Of a stretch of DNA of 64,000 bases, positions 39,501 through 54,500 are shown piece by piece (positions within the stretch are counted from its first letter, which is position 1; each line of letters starts with the position of its first letter). Source of the stretch: Cyrtodaria siliqua (Eukaryota > Mollusca > Bivalvia > Adapedonta > Hiatellidae). The stretch is taken from contig JAWPHD010010338.1 in NCBI GenBank assembly GCA_037043455.1, forward strand, positions 1 to 64,000, in the 5' to 3' direction. Under the pieces are notes generated by a model, which worked only from the letters and a program-made list of their open reading frames with translations, made no database searches and was not told the DNA's origin. Both the position numbers and the translations under genes were made by a program.

Positions 39501-42500
39501 AACTAAAAAATCTGGTAAAGTTTGGTCCGATCTGGCTGGTTTTTCGAACTTGGCCAGTAGAGATAATAAAAAAGAGAAATTATAAAAAAATATTAAAAAA
39601 ATATTAAAAAAATAAAAAATTAACTAAAAAGGAAAAAAAATAATAATAAAACAATAATAAATAAATAAAAAAATTAAAACAAATTAAACAATTTAAAAAA
39701 AAATTAAAAAAAAAAGATTCAACAAAATACAAACAAAACAAAACAGAAAAATAATTTAACCAAAAAAATTATAATAATATTAAAAAAAAATAAAATAAAA
39801 AAATCTGGTAAAGATCTTATTAAAATTGAATGCCCTATCATATTAATGAGCAAAATATAGCATTTTTCACGAAATCAAGGATCATAACTCCGCTGTTACT
39901 GGTCCGATCTGATGGGTTTTCAAACTTGTCCGAGCTTTCATTGATATTAACAATCTGGTAAAGTTTGGTAAAGATCGGATGAAAAATGAAGGCCCTATCG
40001 TCTTAACAAGGCAAAATATAGCATTTTTAATGAAATCAAGGGCCATAACTCCGCTGTTACTGGTCCAATCTGATGGGTTTTCAAATTTGTCCGAGCCTTC
40101 ATTGACATTAACAATCTGTTAAAGTTTGGTAAAGATCGGATGAAAAATGAAGGCCCTATCATCTTAACGAGGCAAAATAAAGCATTTTTAACTAAATCAA
40201 AGGCCATAACTCCACTGTTAACGGTCTGATCTGACTGGTTTTCAAACTTGTCCGAGCTTTCATTGACATTAGCAATCTGGTAAAGTTTGGTAAAGATCGG
40301 ATGAAAAATGAAGGTCGTATCGTCTTAACGAGGCAAAACATAGCATTTTTACCTAAATCAAGGGCCATAACTCCGCTATTACTAGTCCAATATTGCTGGT
40401 TTTCAAACTTGCTTGAGCTTTCATTGATATTGACAATCTATTTAAGTTTGGTAAAGATAAAATGAAAAATGAAGGCCCTATCGTCTTAACAAGGTAACAA
40501 TAGCATTTTTAACTCAATCAAGGGCCATAACTCCACTGTTACTGGTCCGATATGGCTGGTTTTTGAACTTGTCCATTCTTTAATTAATATCTTGTCCGTT
40601 CTTTAATTGATTTTAACAATCTGGTAAAGTTGGTAAAGATCAAATGAAAAATGAAGGCCCTATTGTCTTAACGAGACAAAAGTTAATGCAGGATGACGGA
40701 CAAAGGACGACGGACAGACGACGGATGGACGACGGACAACTCGCCACCCCATAAGCTCTGCTGGCCTTTTCTCCTGCAAATGTGCCTAACAGTGATTTAA
40801 AGTTACCTATACAAATTCTTTCCCGACACTAAATATACTGAGCAAAAATAAAAAGTACCCCGTTTTCTTTCCCTTATTATATAGACAGCAAAACAGGAAA
40901 TAATAAATGATGTACATAGAATAATTACATCGACTGCCACCATAGTCCTAATAAAAGAATAACAATGGAGTTATCGCCCTTTTTCTTAATACATGGATTT
41001 TTGCTGAAAACACATAAAATCTACAAACATTATCTCAATTTGTCGAAGAAAATATTCTCTATACATTGCTTTCGAAAAAAACACAGAAAAACACAACGCC
41101 GATTGTGTAGGTAGCAGCTTTTGATTATCAAAAATCATCAGATTACATCCCTTCCCTTTAAGGTTTCCATAGCATCCATAAAAGAGTATTGCTTGGCAAA
41201 ATTTGAAACTGTTTAAAGGAAAATTTAGTACTCAGTGAAGTGTGCTTAAAAACATCAAACACTGCTTAATTAAAGCGCTGTTCAACCTGTCCTATGCCCT
41301 CAAAAACTGGCCTATGGGAATACCAGTGAATCAAGAGGCCCAAGAGGGCCTGTGGACGCTCTACTGGCTAAAACAGCTCTTATAGATTTAGATAGATATA
41401 GCTCTCTTCTCCTATGGATTTAACAAAGGAAAATACAATATAGCATTTTTCAACAAATCAATGGCCATAACTCGATCTGTTATTACTAATAAGATCTAGC
41501 TGGTTTTCGAAATTGTCCAAGATTTCATTGATATACCGCGCTTTGCACAACTAGACATCATACTGAGCCTTCCTGCCAAATTTCGTAGAAATCCAACAAG
41601 CCATTTAAGAGGAGTAGCACGGACAAGAAATTTAAAATAAAAATGTCGAAGGGCCATAACTCCGTCAAAAATAAGCGAACTGGAACAAAAGCATGATATG
41701 CACAACTAGACATCTTACTGATGCTTCCCGCCAAGTTTCATCAAAATTCAACAAGGCATTTAGGATGAGTAGCGCCGACAAGAAATTTTTAAAGAAAGTG
41801 TCAAGTAATTAAAAAGATAATAAAAAAAAAATGAAAAAAAAAAAAATCAAATCAATGAAAAAAAATAAATAAAAAAAAATTAAAAAAAAATTGAAAAAAA
41901 AAATTGAAAAAAAAAAAAATTAAAAAAAAAATTGAAATTAAAAAAACAAACAAAAAAAACTGTTACCCCCGTGGCGCGTCCAAATTTGACACCAGGGTCA
42001 CCATTTGAACAAACTTGGTAGAGGACCATGAGCTGATGCTACATGTAATACATGAGAACTCTGTGCCATGCGGTTCCAGAGAAGATTTTTTTCAGTTTTT
42101 GCCTTTACAAGCCTAAGTAAAACTGTGACCCCCAGGGTGGGGCCAAATGTGACCAATGGGTCACCATTTGAACAAACTTGGTATAAGCTTATAGCAAATG
42201 CAAAATATTAAATCTCTGGCTCTTGCAGTTTCAGAGAAGAAGATTTTTTAAGTTTTTCCCTATACATGTCTATGTAAAACATGTGACCCTTGGGGCGGGG
42301 TCAATGTGACCCAAGGTCACAATTTGAACAAACTTGGTAAAGGACCATAAGCTTATAGCAAATGCAAAATAGTAAACCTCTGGCTCTTGAAGTTCCAGAG
42401 AAGAAAAAAAAAATCAGTTTTTCCCTATACATGTCTTTGTAAAACATGTGACCCCCGGGGCGGGGCCAAATGTGACCCCAGGGTCACCATTTGAACAAAC

Positions 42501-45500
42501 TTGGTAAAGGACCATAAGCTTATAATAAATGTAAAATATCAAACCTCTGCCGATTGTAGTTTCCGAGAAGAAGATTTTTAAAAAAAAAATCCTATATAAG
42601 TCTATGTAAAACTGTGACCCTCGGGGCGGGGACAAATTTGGCCCTAGAGTCACCATTTGAACAAACTTAGCAGAGGACCATAAGCTGATGCTACATGTAA
42701 TACATGAGAGCTCTGTGCCATGTGGTTCCAGAGAAGAAGATTTTTTTCAGTTTTTCCCTATACAAGCCTATGTAAAACTGTGACCCCCGGTTTGTGGCCA
42801 AATGTGACCCCTGGGTCACCATTTGAACAAACTTGGTAGAGGACCACAAGCGTATAGCAAATGCAAAATATTAAACCTCTGGCTCTTGCAGTTTCAGAGA
42901 AGAAGATTTTTTAAGTTTTTCCCTATACATGTCTATGTAAAACATGTGACCCTTGGGGCGGGGCCAAATGTGGCCCGAGGGTCACCATTTGAACAAACTT
43001 GGTAAAGGACCATAAGCTTATAGTAAATGCAAAATATCAAACCTCTGGCTGTTGTAGTTTCTGAGAAGAAGATTTTTTTTTAAAAAATCCTATATGCGTC
43101 TATGTAAAACTGTGACCCCTGGGGCGGGGACAAATTTGACCGCAGGGTCACCATTTGAACAAACTTAGTAGAGGACCATAAGCTCATGCTACATGTAATA
43201 CATGAGAGCTCTGTGCCTTGTGGTTTCAGAGAAGATTTTTTAACGTTTTTTCCTATATGTCTATATGAAAAACATGCAAAACCTCAATATACAAACTTTG
43301 GACCCCCGTGGCACAGCCATTTTTGACCCTGGGGACTTTCTTTGAACAAACTTGATAGCCTAGGTGTTGGGGATCATTTTAAAAGAAAAACTGTTGAAAT
43401 CTGTCCAGCGGTTCTGGAGAAGAAGATTTTTTAAAGTTTCGACCATATATGCTAATGGCAGCCATCTTGGATGTAGCGCTGACCTAATTTTAACAAATCT
43501 AAAAAGCATTCATCTAAGGATCATCCATGTGAAGTTTGGTCAAAATTAGCAAAGCGGTTTCTGAGGAGAAGTCGTTTGAAGAAAAGTTAACGGACAACAG
43601 ACAGACGACAGACGACAGACGACGGACGACAGACAACACACCATCCCATAAGCTCTGCTGGCCCTTGGCCAGTAGAGCTAAAAAGCGGGTACGTTTTTTT
43701 TGATTAGTATACAATTGGCTGGAAATATGTCCTTAAAGGCAATTTAAAAGCTAGGGACACATCAACAAAGCTAGGACACATCAACAAAGCTTTGATTACA
43801 TATTTACACACTACTTAAGGTGATGTCAAAGTGATTAGTTTTACCTGTACTGTAATACCTACCTGTAATTGTGTTGAAAGTGAAAGTAGCCAAATTTTCT
43901 AATAAAAGCATAATATTTTTCAAAGTCTATTCTATCAAGTTTGAAGTATATGTCTAAAGGATCCAATCAATATGTTATAAAACCAAAATCAATACACTAT
44001 CTTTGGACACAGTCAAAAGTATATAACCGGAAGCTATCAGGTAAACATGTAAACAAAGATTTAAATCACAATTCAATCATAACTAAGGCATGTTTAAAAA
44101 AACTAAAACACCTTCTACCTAGATAAATATTCGGTTTACCACTATGCAAAACAACAAGCAACAATTCATTGTAGAATCTCTGCAGTTGAATCTCTACAAA
44201 CCTCTATATTCTGTGAATTTTAGGCCAATAAACCAGGAAGTAAAGTCTTTTTTGCCTATAATTTCTTTCTCATGTAAAAAAAAATAATTCTAAAACACCT
44301 TCTACCTCATATCATAGAGGAACTATCTTTTGACAAAGTTTTAAGGTCTAAAGTACATGTTTGAATGAGAACATGATTTTTTAGGATAAAAACTTACTTT
44401 TTGCACATCATACTTAAAACTGGTTATTTCACAAAAATTCAATGCCAACTTATTGTGTCAATCATGATGAGTCTTTAGGTGAAATTTTAATAGATTAGAC
44501 CCCATAATAACTGAGAATAGCACTTGTTTACTTTACACATTTTCACTTTCAATATGACTTTGGCAACACCTTAAACTTGTGTACAGTTTACGGCCTGCAC
44601 GGCAAAAGCATAGTAGCAACATACACAACGCTATCATTTGATAATTCAAACACAAATATCAGTTCTATAGTTGCCAATCTATAACTAGCAATATTACCTA
44701 ATAAATATTCCCTGAAACCAAGTAATTATAGCCTACATTAGATATTACAGAAATTAACCCGCCAAATAACAGCAAAATTACACTAAAAACAGTTTATCAA
44801 AACTCTATCCAGGTATTCAGGTCATATAATAATGTATATGCCAATTAAAATAACAAGGTTTATTCACGAGATCTTAAAATACCCGTGACTGAATATGCAT
44901 GAAATGGATTACGAGTTGGTAACTCTTAATTCGATGCTATAGTTTTGGGGTTTAGTCTGGCTGGTTGAAGCCATTTGTATTGTGACTGTAGAATTTGGAT
45001 TCTCGAAATACGTAAGTTATATAGATTCCTTATCAATAGGTTTAGAAACAGTGTACATATGTTGTAAAATTTGGCTGTTGATGGCGGGAGAGCTTCGATA
45101 AAAGCTGAAGTACAAAATGCTGTGTGATTTATTCTTCATCCATCACCATGTGAGAAAGAGAGAGGAAGCGATGGAGAGATATGAAGTGAACGCGCAATGA
45201 GCACTACGGTGTGTTAATTTACTTGTATGTTAGAAGGCGTTGCAAGTGATGGGTCTTCCATGACTTTGGTACAATATCCTATCACATAATTGTAAAACAA
45301 AATATTGTTTATCAACTTGCAAAATTAAAATATACATTTTAGTCTACTTGCAATTGTCTTTCCATGGGATTATTCTGCAGCAAATTGACAACATATATCA
45401 TTGTCAGGCTTATGTCATTAGGAATTCGAAAAAGCAATGTTTGCATTTTTTCCTCTAGATATGAAGGTCATGACCTCAAGATCAAGGTCATGACTTAGCA

Positions 45501-48500
45501 ATTTATGAGTAAAAATCTGATTTGCTTTCTGAGTACAGTATGTCACAATCTGTTATTTCTTCTCTTTGATAATCTGTTGGATAATCATGACAAATAGCAA
45601 GAAGCACCACCTGTTGGTGCGGATGCTCAACTTTCAAGGCCTTGTTACTATGCTGCAGGGCATAATTTTGCTTAATCCAGAACAGAATTACTGCACTTGT
45701 TAACCAGAATTTTGTAAAAAGGGGCCATAATTTTGTTAAAATAAAAGCATGAGTTATAGAACCTGGCTCTATGATGTTGTCTTATGATACCTAATACACG
45801 TGTGAAGTTGCAATCCATTATGTAAAGTAGTTTTGAAGATACAAGCTTACATACAAACGTTAACCCGACGCAGACAATGACACGACAATCAAGTGATGAC
45901 AATAGCTCTTTTTTTTCTAGAAGAAGTCAAGCTAAAAAGCACTTTTCAAGGCCAAGGTCATTAGTTCTGCAAACACAAAGTAATCACAAGTGCCAAATTG
46001 ACCAAGAATCAGATGCTTGGAGCATATCATCTGCATATTATTCCTGAGGGTTTTATTTTCGCTAATATTCGCGATTCCACCGTCTCGTGAATTTAAAAAC
46101 TCACAGATAATAAACTCAACCATCCGATCGGTAGGTATATATACCTGTACAAGCAAGAAACGTTCTATCCTAAACACTGGTTAACTAATCTTTGATTTGA
46201 TTTAAAGTAAAAATGATATATTATGTCTATACTTGTAAAATACTTTTTGGAATTATTAATTTTAATACATATGTTGAATCAAGGCTATTGATTAAGTTCA
46301 AAGTGAGGTGTCTATATTTCAAAAATGCGAATGTTATTTTCTGTTTACTATACTGGTAATACTGGTAATTATATTTGTTAAACATCAGTCAATGAATAAA
46401 CGTTACAAATCATGTTCAAAACAATCAAAACAACTTTACAATTATTTTCACATGATGCACCACTTAGTATAATAGGGTTCAATTTCAATGGTAGTATGTT
46501 CTAAAAATAAACTGAAATGGTCGATGATTTCGGACAAAAACGGTATGGTTTTTCACTTTTAGATACATGTAAATTTCACAAATTTTATGCAAGTGTATAA
46601 TCATGGGGTTATGTCTCAAAAAACGTTTTGTCTACAGTTATGTGAAACATAGATCAGTCTTGTTGAACATGGCTCAGGAAGCTGATAATTATAAAAGACC
46701 AATTTAAATACTGTATTTCCCCTTATAAGAGTGCCTGACCTAACTTAAAAACAAAGAAAATAGATAAAATATTAAATATTTTCAAAATTCAATACATTTC
46801 GATCTTTTGTTTAAAAAAGTCCACACCCACTCCCCACCGCAAAAATCAAAATTCAATAAAAATTTGTTGGACATTTTGCATAACCCTGGCGCTTCTACTA
46901 GGGGATGCTTTCATTCTAAGAAAAGAATACAAGAAGAGACAGCATCACAAGATATTGCGATTTGTATGGAAAAAATGTCACCGACAGATCTGAATGGAGT
47001 GAAAAAGAACACATTCTTATAAAGCAACACCTACAAAGGTATGTTGAAGTAGCAACATTTGCAAAATATCACAGATCAATCTTCCAGTGAATGTCACACT
47101 GGTCATTTGAAGAGAGCACTGGTCATTTGAAGAGAGCAAAGAAAAGAATAATCACCATGCCCAAAGTGTGTATACAATATACTCAGATGGAAAGAGTCTA
47201 CAAGTTCAGCAAACATATCAAGATGATCTTGTCAATTCATTAGAATAACAAATTGGTGCAGATATTGAATACTTGTTTGCATTTTTTCAAAACCCTCTAA
47301 AAGATGGATCATTACTACATAATAATTGACAGTTTTGGAGGAGACATACCTCAATATCCAAAATAGGAATGGAATAGGTAATCAATCTGTGAAAGAAAAA
47401 GTCAAAGCAAACGAAGTTGAAAATATTCCAAATGTAACATTTTGTAAACCTTAACAAAGGCATAAATCTGAACTAGAGTTTTCCAAAACAACATTGGACT
47501 CCGTTATTAACTTATTATAAATGAAGCCAAAACAATTATGTCAAATCCCTGTTTCATTGTGCAAATCGGATACATTCTGAAGATTCTAAATGTACGTCAT
47601 GAACAATTGAATTGGTTAGTTTAGATATGTGAATATTACAAAATATGTCCCATCAAGTCTTGTCTTCTATGCTTTTGTGTTCAAGGTCAGTCAGACCTGA
47701 AGGATGATGGACATGAGGAAATGATGCAATGGGATGCTTCCTTCAAAGTCAGTCAGCCTTGCAGGATGATGGACATGAGGAAATGATGCAATGGGATGTT
47801 TCCTTCAAGGTCTGTCAGCCCTGAAGGATGATGGACATGAGGAAATGATGCAATGGGATGCTTCCTTCAAGGTCAGTCAGCCTTGCAGGATGATGGGAAT
47901 GAGGAAATGATGCAATGGGATGTTTCCTTCAAGGTCTGTCAGCCCTGAAGGATGATGGACATGAGGAAATGATGCAATGGGATGTTTCCTTCAAGGTCTG
48001 TCAGCCCTGAAGGATGATGGACATGAGGAAATGATGCAATGGGATGCTTCCTTCAAGGTCAGTCAGCTCTGCAGGATGACGGACATGAGGAAATGATGCA
48101 ATGGGATGCTTCCTTCAAGGTCAGTCAGACCTGCAGAACGACAGACTTGAGGAAATGATGCAAAGGGTTGCTTCCTCCTTCAAGGCCAGTCAGCCCAGCA
48201 GAATGATGGCCACAAGGAAATGGTGCAAATGGATGCTTCCTTCAAGGCCAGTCGGCCCTGCAGGATGATGGAAATGATTCAATGGAATGCTTCCTCCATG
48301 GTCAGCCAGACCTGCAGAGTGATAGTCATGAGGAAATGATGCAAAGGGATGCTTCCTTCAAGGACAGTGATACCTGCAGAATGATAGTCATGAGGAAATG
48401 ATGTAAAGGGATGCTTCCTTCATGGTCAGTCAGACCTGCAGAATGATAGTCATGAGGAAATGATACAAATGGATGCTTCCTTCAAGGCCAGTCAGCCCAG

Positions 48501-51500
48501 CAGAATGATGGCCACAAGGAAATGGTGCAAATGGATGCTTCCTTCAAGGCCAGTCGGCCCTGCAGAATGATGGAAATGATTCAATGGGATGCTTCCTCCA
48601 AGGTCAGCCAGACCTGCAGAATGATGGTCATGAGGAAATGATGCTAAGGGATGCTTCCTTCAAAAATGATCAGCCTGCAGAATGATAGTCATGAGGAAAT
48701 GATGTAAAGGGATGCTTCCTTCATGGTCAGTCAGACCTGCAGAATGATAGTCATGAGGAAATGATACAAATGGATGCTTCCTTCAAGGACAGTGATACCT
48801 GCAGAATGATAGTCATGGCGGAAAGGTGCAAAGGGATGCTTCCGTCAAGGTCAGTCAGACCTACAGAATGATGGTTATGAGGAAACCATGCAAAGGGATG
48901 CTTCCTTCAATGTCAGTCAGACCTACAGAATGATGGTCATGAGGAAATGATGAAAAGGGATGCTTCCTTAAATGTCAGTCAGACCTACAGAATGATAGTC
49001 ATGAGGAAATGATGCAATGAGATGCTTCCTTCAGGGTCAGTCAGACCTGCAGAACGACAGACTTAGGAAATGATGCAAATGGATGCTTCCTTCAAGGCCA
49101 GTCAGCCCAGCAGAATGATGGCCACAAGGAAATGGTGCAAATGGATGCTTCATTCAAGGCCAGTCGGCCCTGCAGAATGATGGAAATGATTCAATGGGAT
49201 GCTTCCTCCAAGGTCAGCCAGACCTGCAGAACGATGGTCATGAGGAAATGATGCTAAGGGATGCTTCCTTCAAAAATGATCAGCCTGCAGAATGATAGTC
49301 ATGAGGAAATGATGTAAAGAGATGCTTCCTTCATGGTCAGTCAGACCTGCAGAATGATAGTCATGAGGAAATGGTGCAAAGTGATGCTTCCTTCAAGGTC
49401 AGTCAGACCTGCATAATGATGACCATGAGGAAATGGGGCAAAGAGATGCTTCCTTTAAAGTCAGTCAGACCTGCAGAATGATGGTCATGAGGAAATGGTG
49501 CAAAGAGATGCTTCCTTCAAAGTCTGTCAGACCTGCAGAATGATGGTCATGAGGAAATGGTGCAAAGAGATGCTTCATTCAAGGTCAGTCAGACCTGCAG
49601 AATGATGGTCATGAGGAAATGGTGCAAACAGATGCTTCCTTCAAAGGCAGTCAGACTTGTCGAATGATTGTCATGAGGAAATAGTGTAAAGGGATGCTTC
49701 CTTCAAAGTCAGTCAGACCTGCAGAATGATGGTCATGAGGAAATGGTGCAAATGGATGCTTCCTTTAAAGTCATTCAGACCTGCAGGATGATGGACATGA
49801 ACACAGTGATACCTACAGAATGACAGTCATGAGGGAAAGGTACAAAGGGATGATTCCTTCAAGGTCAGTCAAACATGCAGAATGATAGTCATGAGGAATG
49901 GTGCAAAAAGGATGCTTCATGTTTGCCATAAAAAAAGCACCATTAAATATCCGCTAAAGTGTGATGTTTCAAAATTCTACCACAGGACAGACCTGCCAAA
50001 TCAGTAGCTGTACACCAATTGACAACGAAGCACTTATTGAATATATACTTTGTTTTTGTTTGAGAATAATGAGACTTGAAGTACTGGCATCTAGTGCTTG
50101 AATTGAATTGAATTGAATTGGGGTTTTAAGGCGCACCAACACATGAAAGGTTATATGGCGCCTAACAGGAATGAACATGCCAGGCTCATCCTCCATGTAC
50201 ATCTAGATAAAATATGGAGAACGGGCCTAGAACCTTCTCACCCTGAACTGCAGAGTTGCTGCAAATTCTACTGCAGACACTCCATTTACGCTGGAGCCAC
50301 GTTATTGTTTTTCAGCCACTGCTCTAGTGATATGAGCGAGATGGCACCTGAAACAATGCAGTGGTCATGATAAAGACCTTTAATGAGCATGAACAAACAA
50401 GAGGCCCAAGAGGGCCTGTGAACACTCTACTGGCTGTTATACCATTGATGAATCGAGTCGTACTACATGGTGTCTAGAGTGTACACAAGGTTTTTCAAGT
50501 ATTTGACCTAGTGACCTAGTTTTTGACCCCATGGGACCCATTTTCGAACTTGACCAAAATATAATTTAGACTCCATTTCGACAAAGTTTCATCAAGATCG
50601 GGTCAGAAATATGGCCTCTAGAGTGTACTAGTGACCTAGTTTTTGACCCTGTGTGACCCTGTGTGACCCATTTTCGAACTTTAGCAAGCTATAATTGAGA
50701 CAAATAGTCTGACAAAATTGCATCAAGATCGGGTCAAAAATATGGCCTCTAGAGTGTACACACGCTTTTTCCAAAGTTTGACCTAGTGACCTAGTTTTTA
50801 ACACCATGTGACCCATTTTTGAACTTGACCAAGATATAATTAAGACAAACATTTTGACAAAGAGTGTACACAAGGTTTTTCCAATATTTGACCTAGTGAC
50901 CTAGTTTTTAACCCCATGTGACCCATTTTCAAACTTGACCAAGATATAATTAAGACAAACATTCTGACAAAGTTGCATCAAGCTCGGGTCAAAAATATGG
51001 CCTCTAGAGTGTACACAAGGTTTTTCCAATATTTGACCTAGTGACCTAGTTTTTACTTTCATGTGACCCATTTCCGAACTTGATCAAGATATAATTAAGA
51101 TAAACAATTTGACAAAATTTCATCAAGATTGGGTAACAAATATGACCTCTAGAGTGTACACAAGTTTTTTCAAGTATTTGACCTAGTGACCTAGTTTTTG
51201 ACCCCACATGACCCATTTTTGAACTTGACCGAGATTTCATTGAGACAAACATTCTGACAAAGTTTCATCAAGATCGGGTCAAAAATATGGCCTCTAGAGT
51301 GTACACACGGTTTTTCCAAAGTTTGACCTAGTGACCTAGTTTTTAACACCATGTGACCCATTTTTGAACTTGACCAAGATATAATTAAGACAAACATTTT
51401 GACAAAGTTTCATCAAGATTGGATCAGAAATACGGCTTCTAGAGTGTACACAAGGTTTTTCAAGTATTTGACCTAGTGACCTAGTTTTTAACCCCATGTG

Positions 51501-54500
51501 ACCCATTTTCAAACTTGACCAAGATATAATTAAGACAAACATTCTGACAAAGTTGCATCAAGCTCGGGTCAAAAATATGGCCTCTAGAGTGTACACAAGG
51601 TTTTTCCAATATTTGACCTAGTGACCTAGTTTTTGACCCCACATGACCCATTTTCGAACTTGACCGAGATTTCATTGAGACAAACAATTAAGATAAACAT
51701 TCTGACAAAGTTGCATCAAGCTCGGGTCAAAAATATGGCCTCTAGAGTGTACACAAGTTTTTTCCAATATTTGACCTAGTGACCTAGTTTTTAACTTCAT
51801 GTGACCCATTTTCGAACTTGATCAATATATAATTAAGATAAACAATTTGACAAAGTTTCATCAAGATTGGGTAACAAATATGACCTCTAGAGTGTACACA
51901 AGTTTTTTCAAGTATTTGACCTAGTGACCTAGTTTTTGACCCCACATGACCCATTTTTGAACTTGACCGAGATTTCATTAAGACAAACATTCTGACAAAG
52001 TTTCATCAAGATCAGGTCAAAAATATGGCCTCTAGAGTGTACACACGGTTTTTCCAAAGTTTGATCTAGTGACCTAGTTTTTAACACCATGTGACCCATT
52101 TTTGAACTTGACCAAGATATAATTAAGACAAACATTTTGACAAAGTTTCATCAAGATTGGGTCAGAAATACGGCTTCTAGAGTGTACACAAGGTTTTTCA
52201 AGTATTTGACCTAGTGACCTAGTTTTTAACCCCATGTGACCCATTTTCAAACTTGACCAAGATATAATTAAGACAAACATTCTGACAAAGTTGCATCAAG
52301 CTCGGGTCAAAAATATGGCCTTTAGAGTGTACACAAGGTTTTTCCAATATTTGACCTAGTGACCTAGTTTTTGACCCCACATGACCCATTTTCGAACTTG
52401 ACCGAGATTTCATTGAGACAAACATTCTGACAAAGTTTCATGATGATTGCATCAGAAATGTGGCCTCTAGAGTGTACACAAGCAAAAGTTAACGGACGGA
52501 CGGACGGACGACGGACGACGGACGGACGACGGAAGACGGACAACACACCATCCCATAAGCTCTGCTGGCCCTTGGCCAGTAGAGCTAAAAATGATAAAAT
52601 GAACATGAATTTGGTGGGGTTCTACCCCTCTGCCTTCCCATCCAACGGGATCTGCAGTGGCCCTATTATTTGCCCCGTAACCAAATGGGGACCCCGGAAC
52701 CACAAGGGGCACATCTAGTGTTTGTGAAAGAATTTTAGTAGATGGTGTGTATTTGCCTCCATTTCTTGTACGTGGGGAATTTGTATCATTTTAAAGGGAA
52801 TGTAGCCACTCAGCCAAACAATCTTTATTCTTGAGAGACCTAAACATGTTTAAAAAGGGTTAAAGAATTATCAAAATCAGATGATAAACGAAGAAGTTAT
52901 GACCATTTGAAGGTTCTGTAGAAACGGATATGGGAGCCGCCATTATGAGAACTATGACATCATTGTTCTAAATGACCATATATGGAATATTTATGAATAT
53001 GAATATTTACTGCATTATAGAAAACAAATTACAGCAAATGTATGAAAAATATGTATAATTAAGAGTAATGACATCATCGTTCTAAATGACCATATATGGA
53101 ATATTTATGGATATGAATATTTACTGCATTATAGAAAACAAATTACAGCAAATGTATGAAAAATATGTATAATTAAGAGTAATAATGCATTATATGACCA
53201 GTAAAGGATTTTGCATTCATTTGCAGTGATTTGCATTCATTTGCAGTGATTTGCATTCGATCATTTGCAGTGATTTGCCATAAAAAAAGAGCACACTTAA
53301 ATATCTGCTAAAGTGTGATGTTTCAAAAATCTACCACAGGACAGACCTGCCAAATCAGTAGCTGTTTTAAATGATATTTATCAATATGCCATATATGGTA
53401 ATTTAGAACTATAATGTCATAATTCTTAAAATGGCACCTCCCGTATCTGTTTTAGAACAACCTTCAAATGATCAGATCTTCTTTGTTTATCATCTGCTTT
53501 TGATAATTCTTTACATTCTCTTTAAATGAAAAAAAATATCTACACAAAGGACGAAATATATATAAACATAATTTGTGGTCATTTAAGTTCCAATTATATA
53601 TCTATTCTGCTAATTTCATGTTGAATATTAAGACAAACAATATTGTTTTTGTTTTTTTAATTTCTTTAACATTTGACATTTCACCTTGACTTCTGCACTT
53701 GCTTGATATATGACTCAAGATTACTTTCTATGTTTTAAATTGTATACTTAAGTATTTTAAATATCAACATTTAAATAATTTGGTGAAAAGAAATAGATTT
53801 AAAAAAAAAGTTTCAATATTAGGATTAGTATATGACCTTTAACATGACATTTGACCTGGATGACCTTGGAAAAAAATGGCAACACTGTGTTTAATTCCTT
53901 AGGGCATAACCTTTAAAATGATAAATAGTGTTTGCTTTCTGCAAGAATTTCCCAAGGGAGTTTATATGGGACAAATTCAAGAGGACTATAAAGGCAACAT
54001 ATTTCATACCAAAAATAAATATTCTTTCCTTGTTAAAAAATAAGAAAATTTGTTACTTAAAATAGACTGTTTGTTACTAAAAACAGAACCATTTTTCTGA
54101 GTATGTGCATTAAAGTGTACATATAATGCCATGTACACTCCATAAACCACAAAATCAAACTCTGCAAGAAATTTGTGATGACTTCAACTTATTAAACAAT
54201 ATTTAACAATGAAAACAAATCCCCAAATCTATCAAACAACATACTGCACACAGTGTATCGTTTACCTATTTTCTAACTTTTTAAGGATAAGTTAGACATT
54301 TGTTGTTAAGCAGATGTTCTACAAGATTATAAATTGTTAATATACATCTTTATTTTCATAAATCAAACAAATGTGAAATATACGGCATGTTTAAAAATAT
54401 ATTTTGCTGAAAGTAAAAAGAAAAGGAGTAGATCATCTGAAGACTTACCAGCTCAATGATTGTTGCGATAAAACACGTTAATTAATAAGCACTGATTTCT

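Noticed and set aside
47686..49915. CRISPR-like array
   Set aside because: Tandem 62-bp units without distinct spacers; minisatellite structure in an intron.
51046..52606. Series of ~68-codon minus-strand frames
   Set aside because: Shadows of the 145-bp core repeat; each spans one and a half units and starts at the same repeat position.
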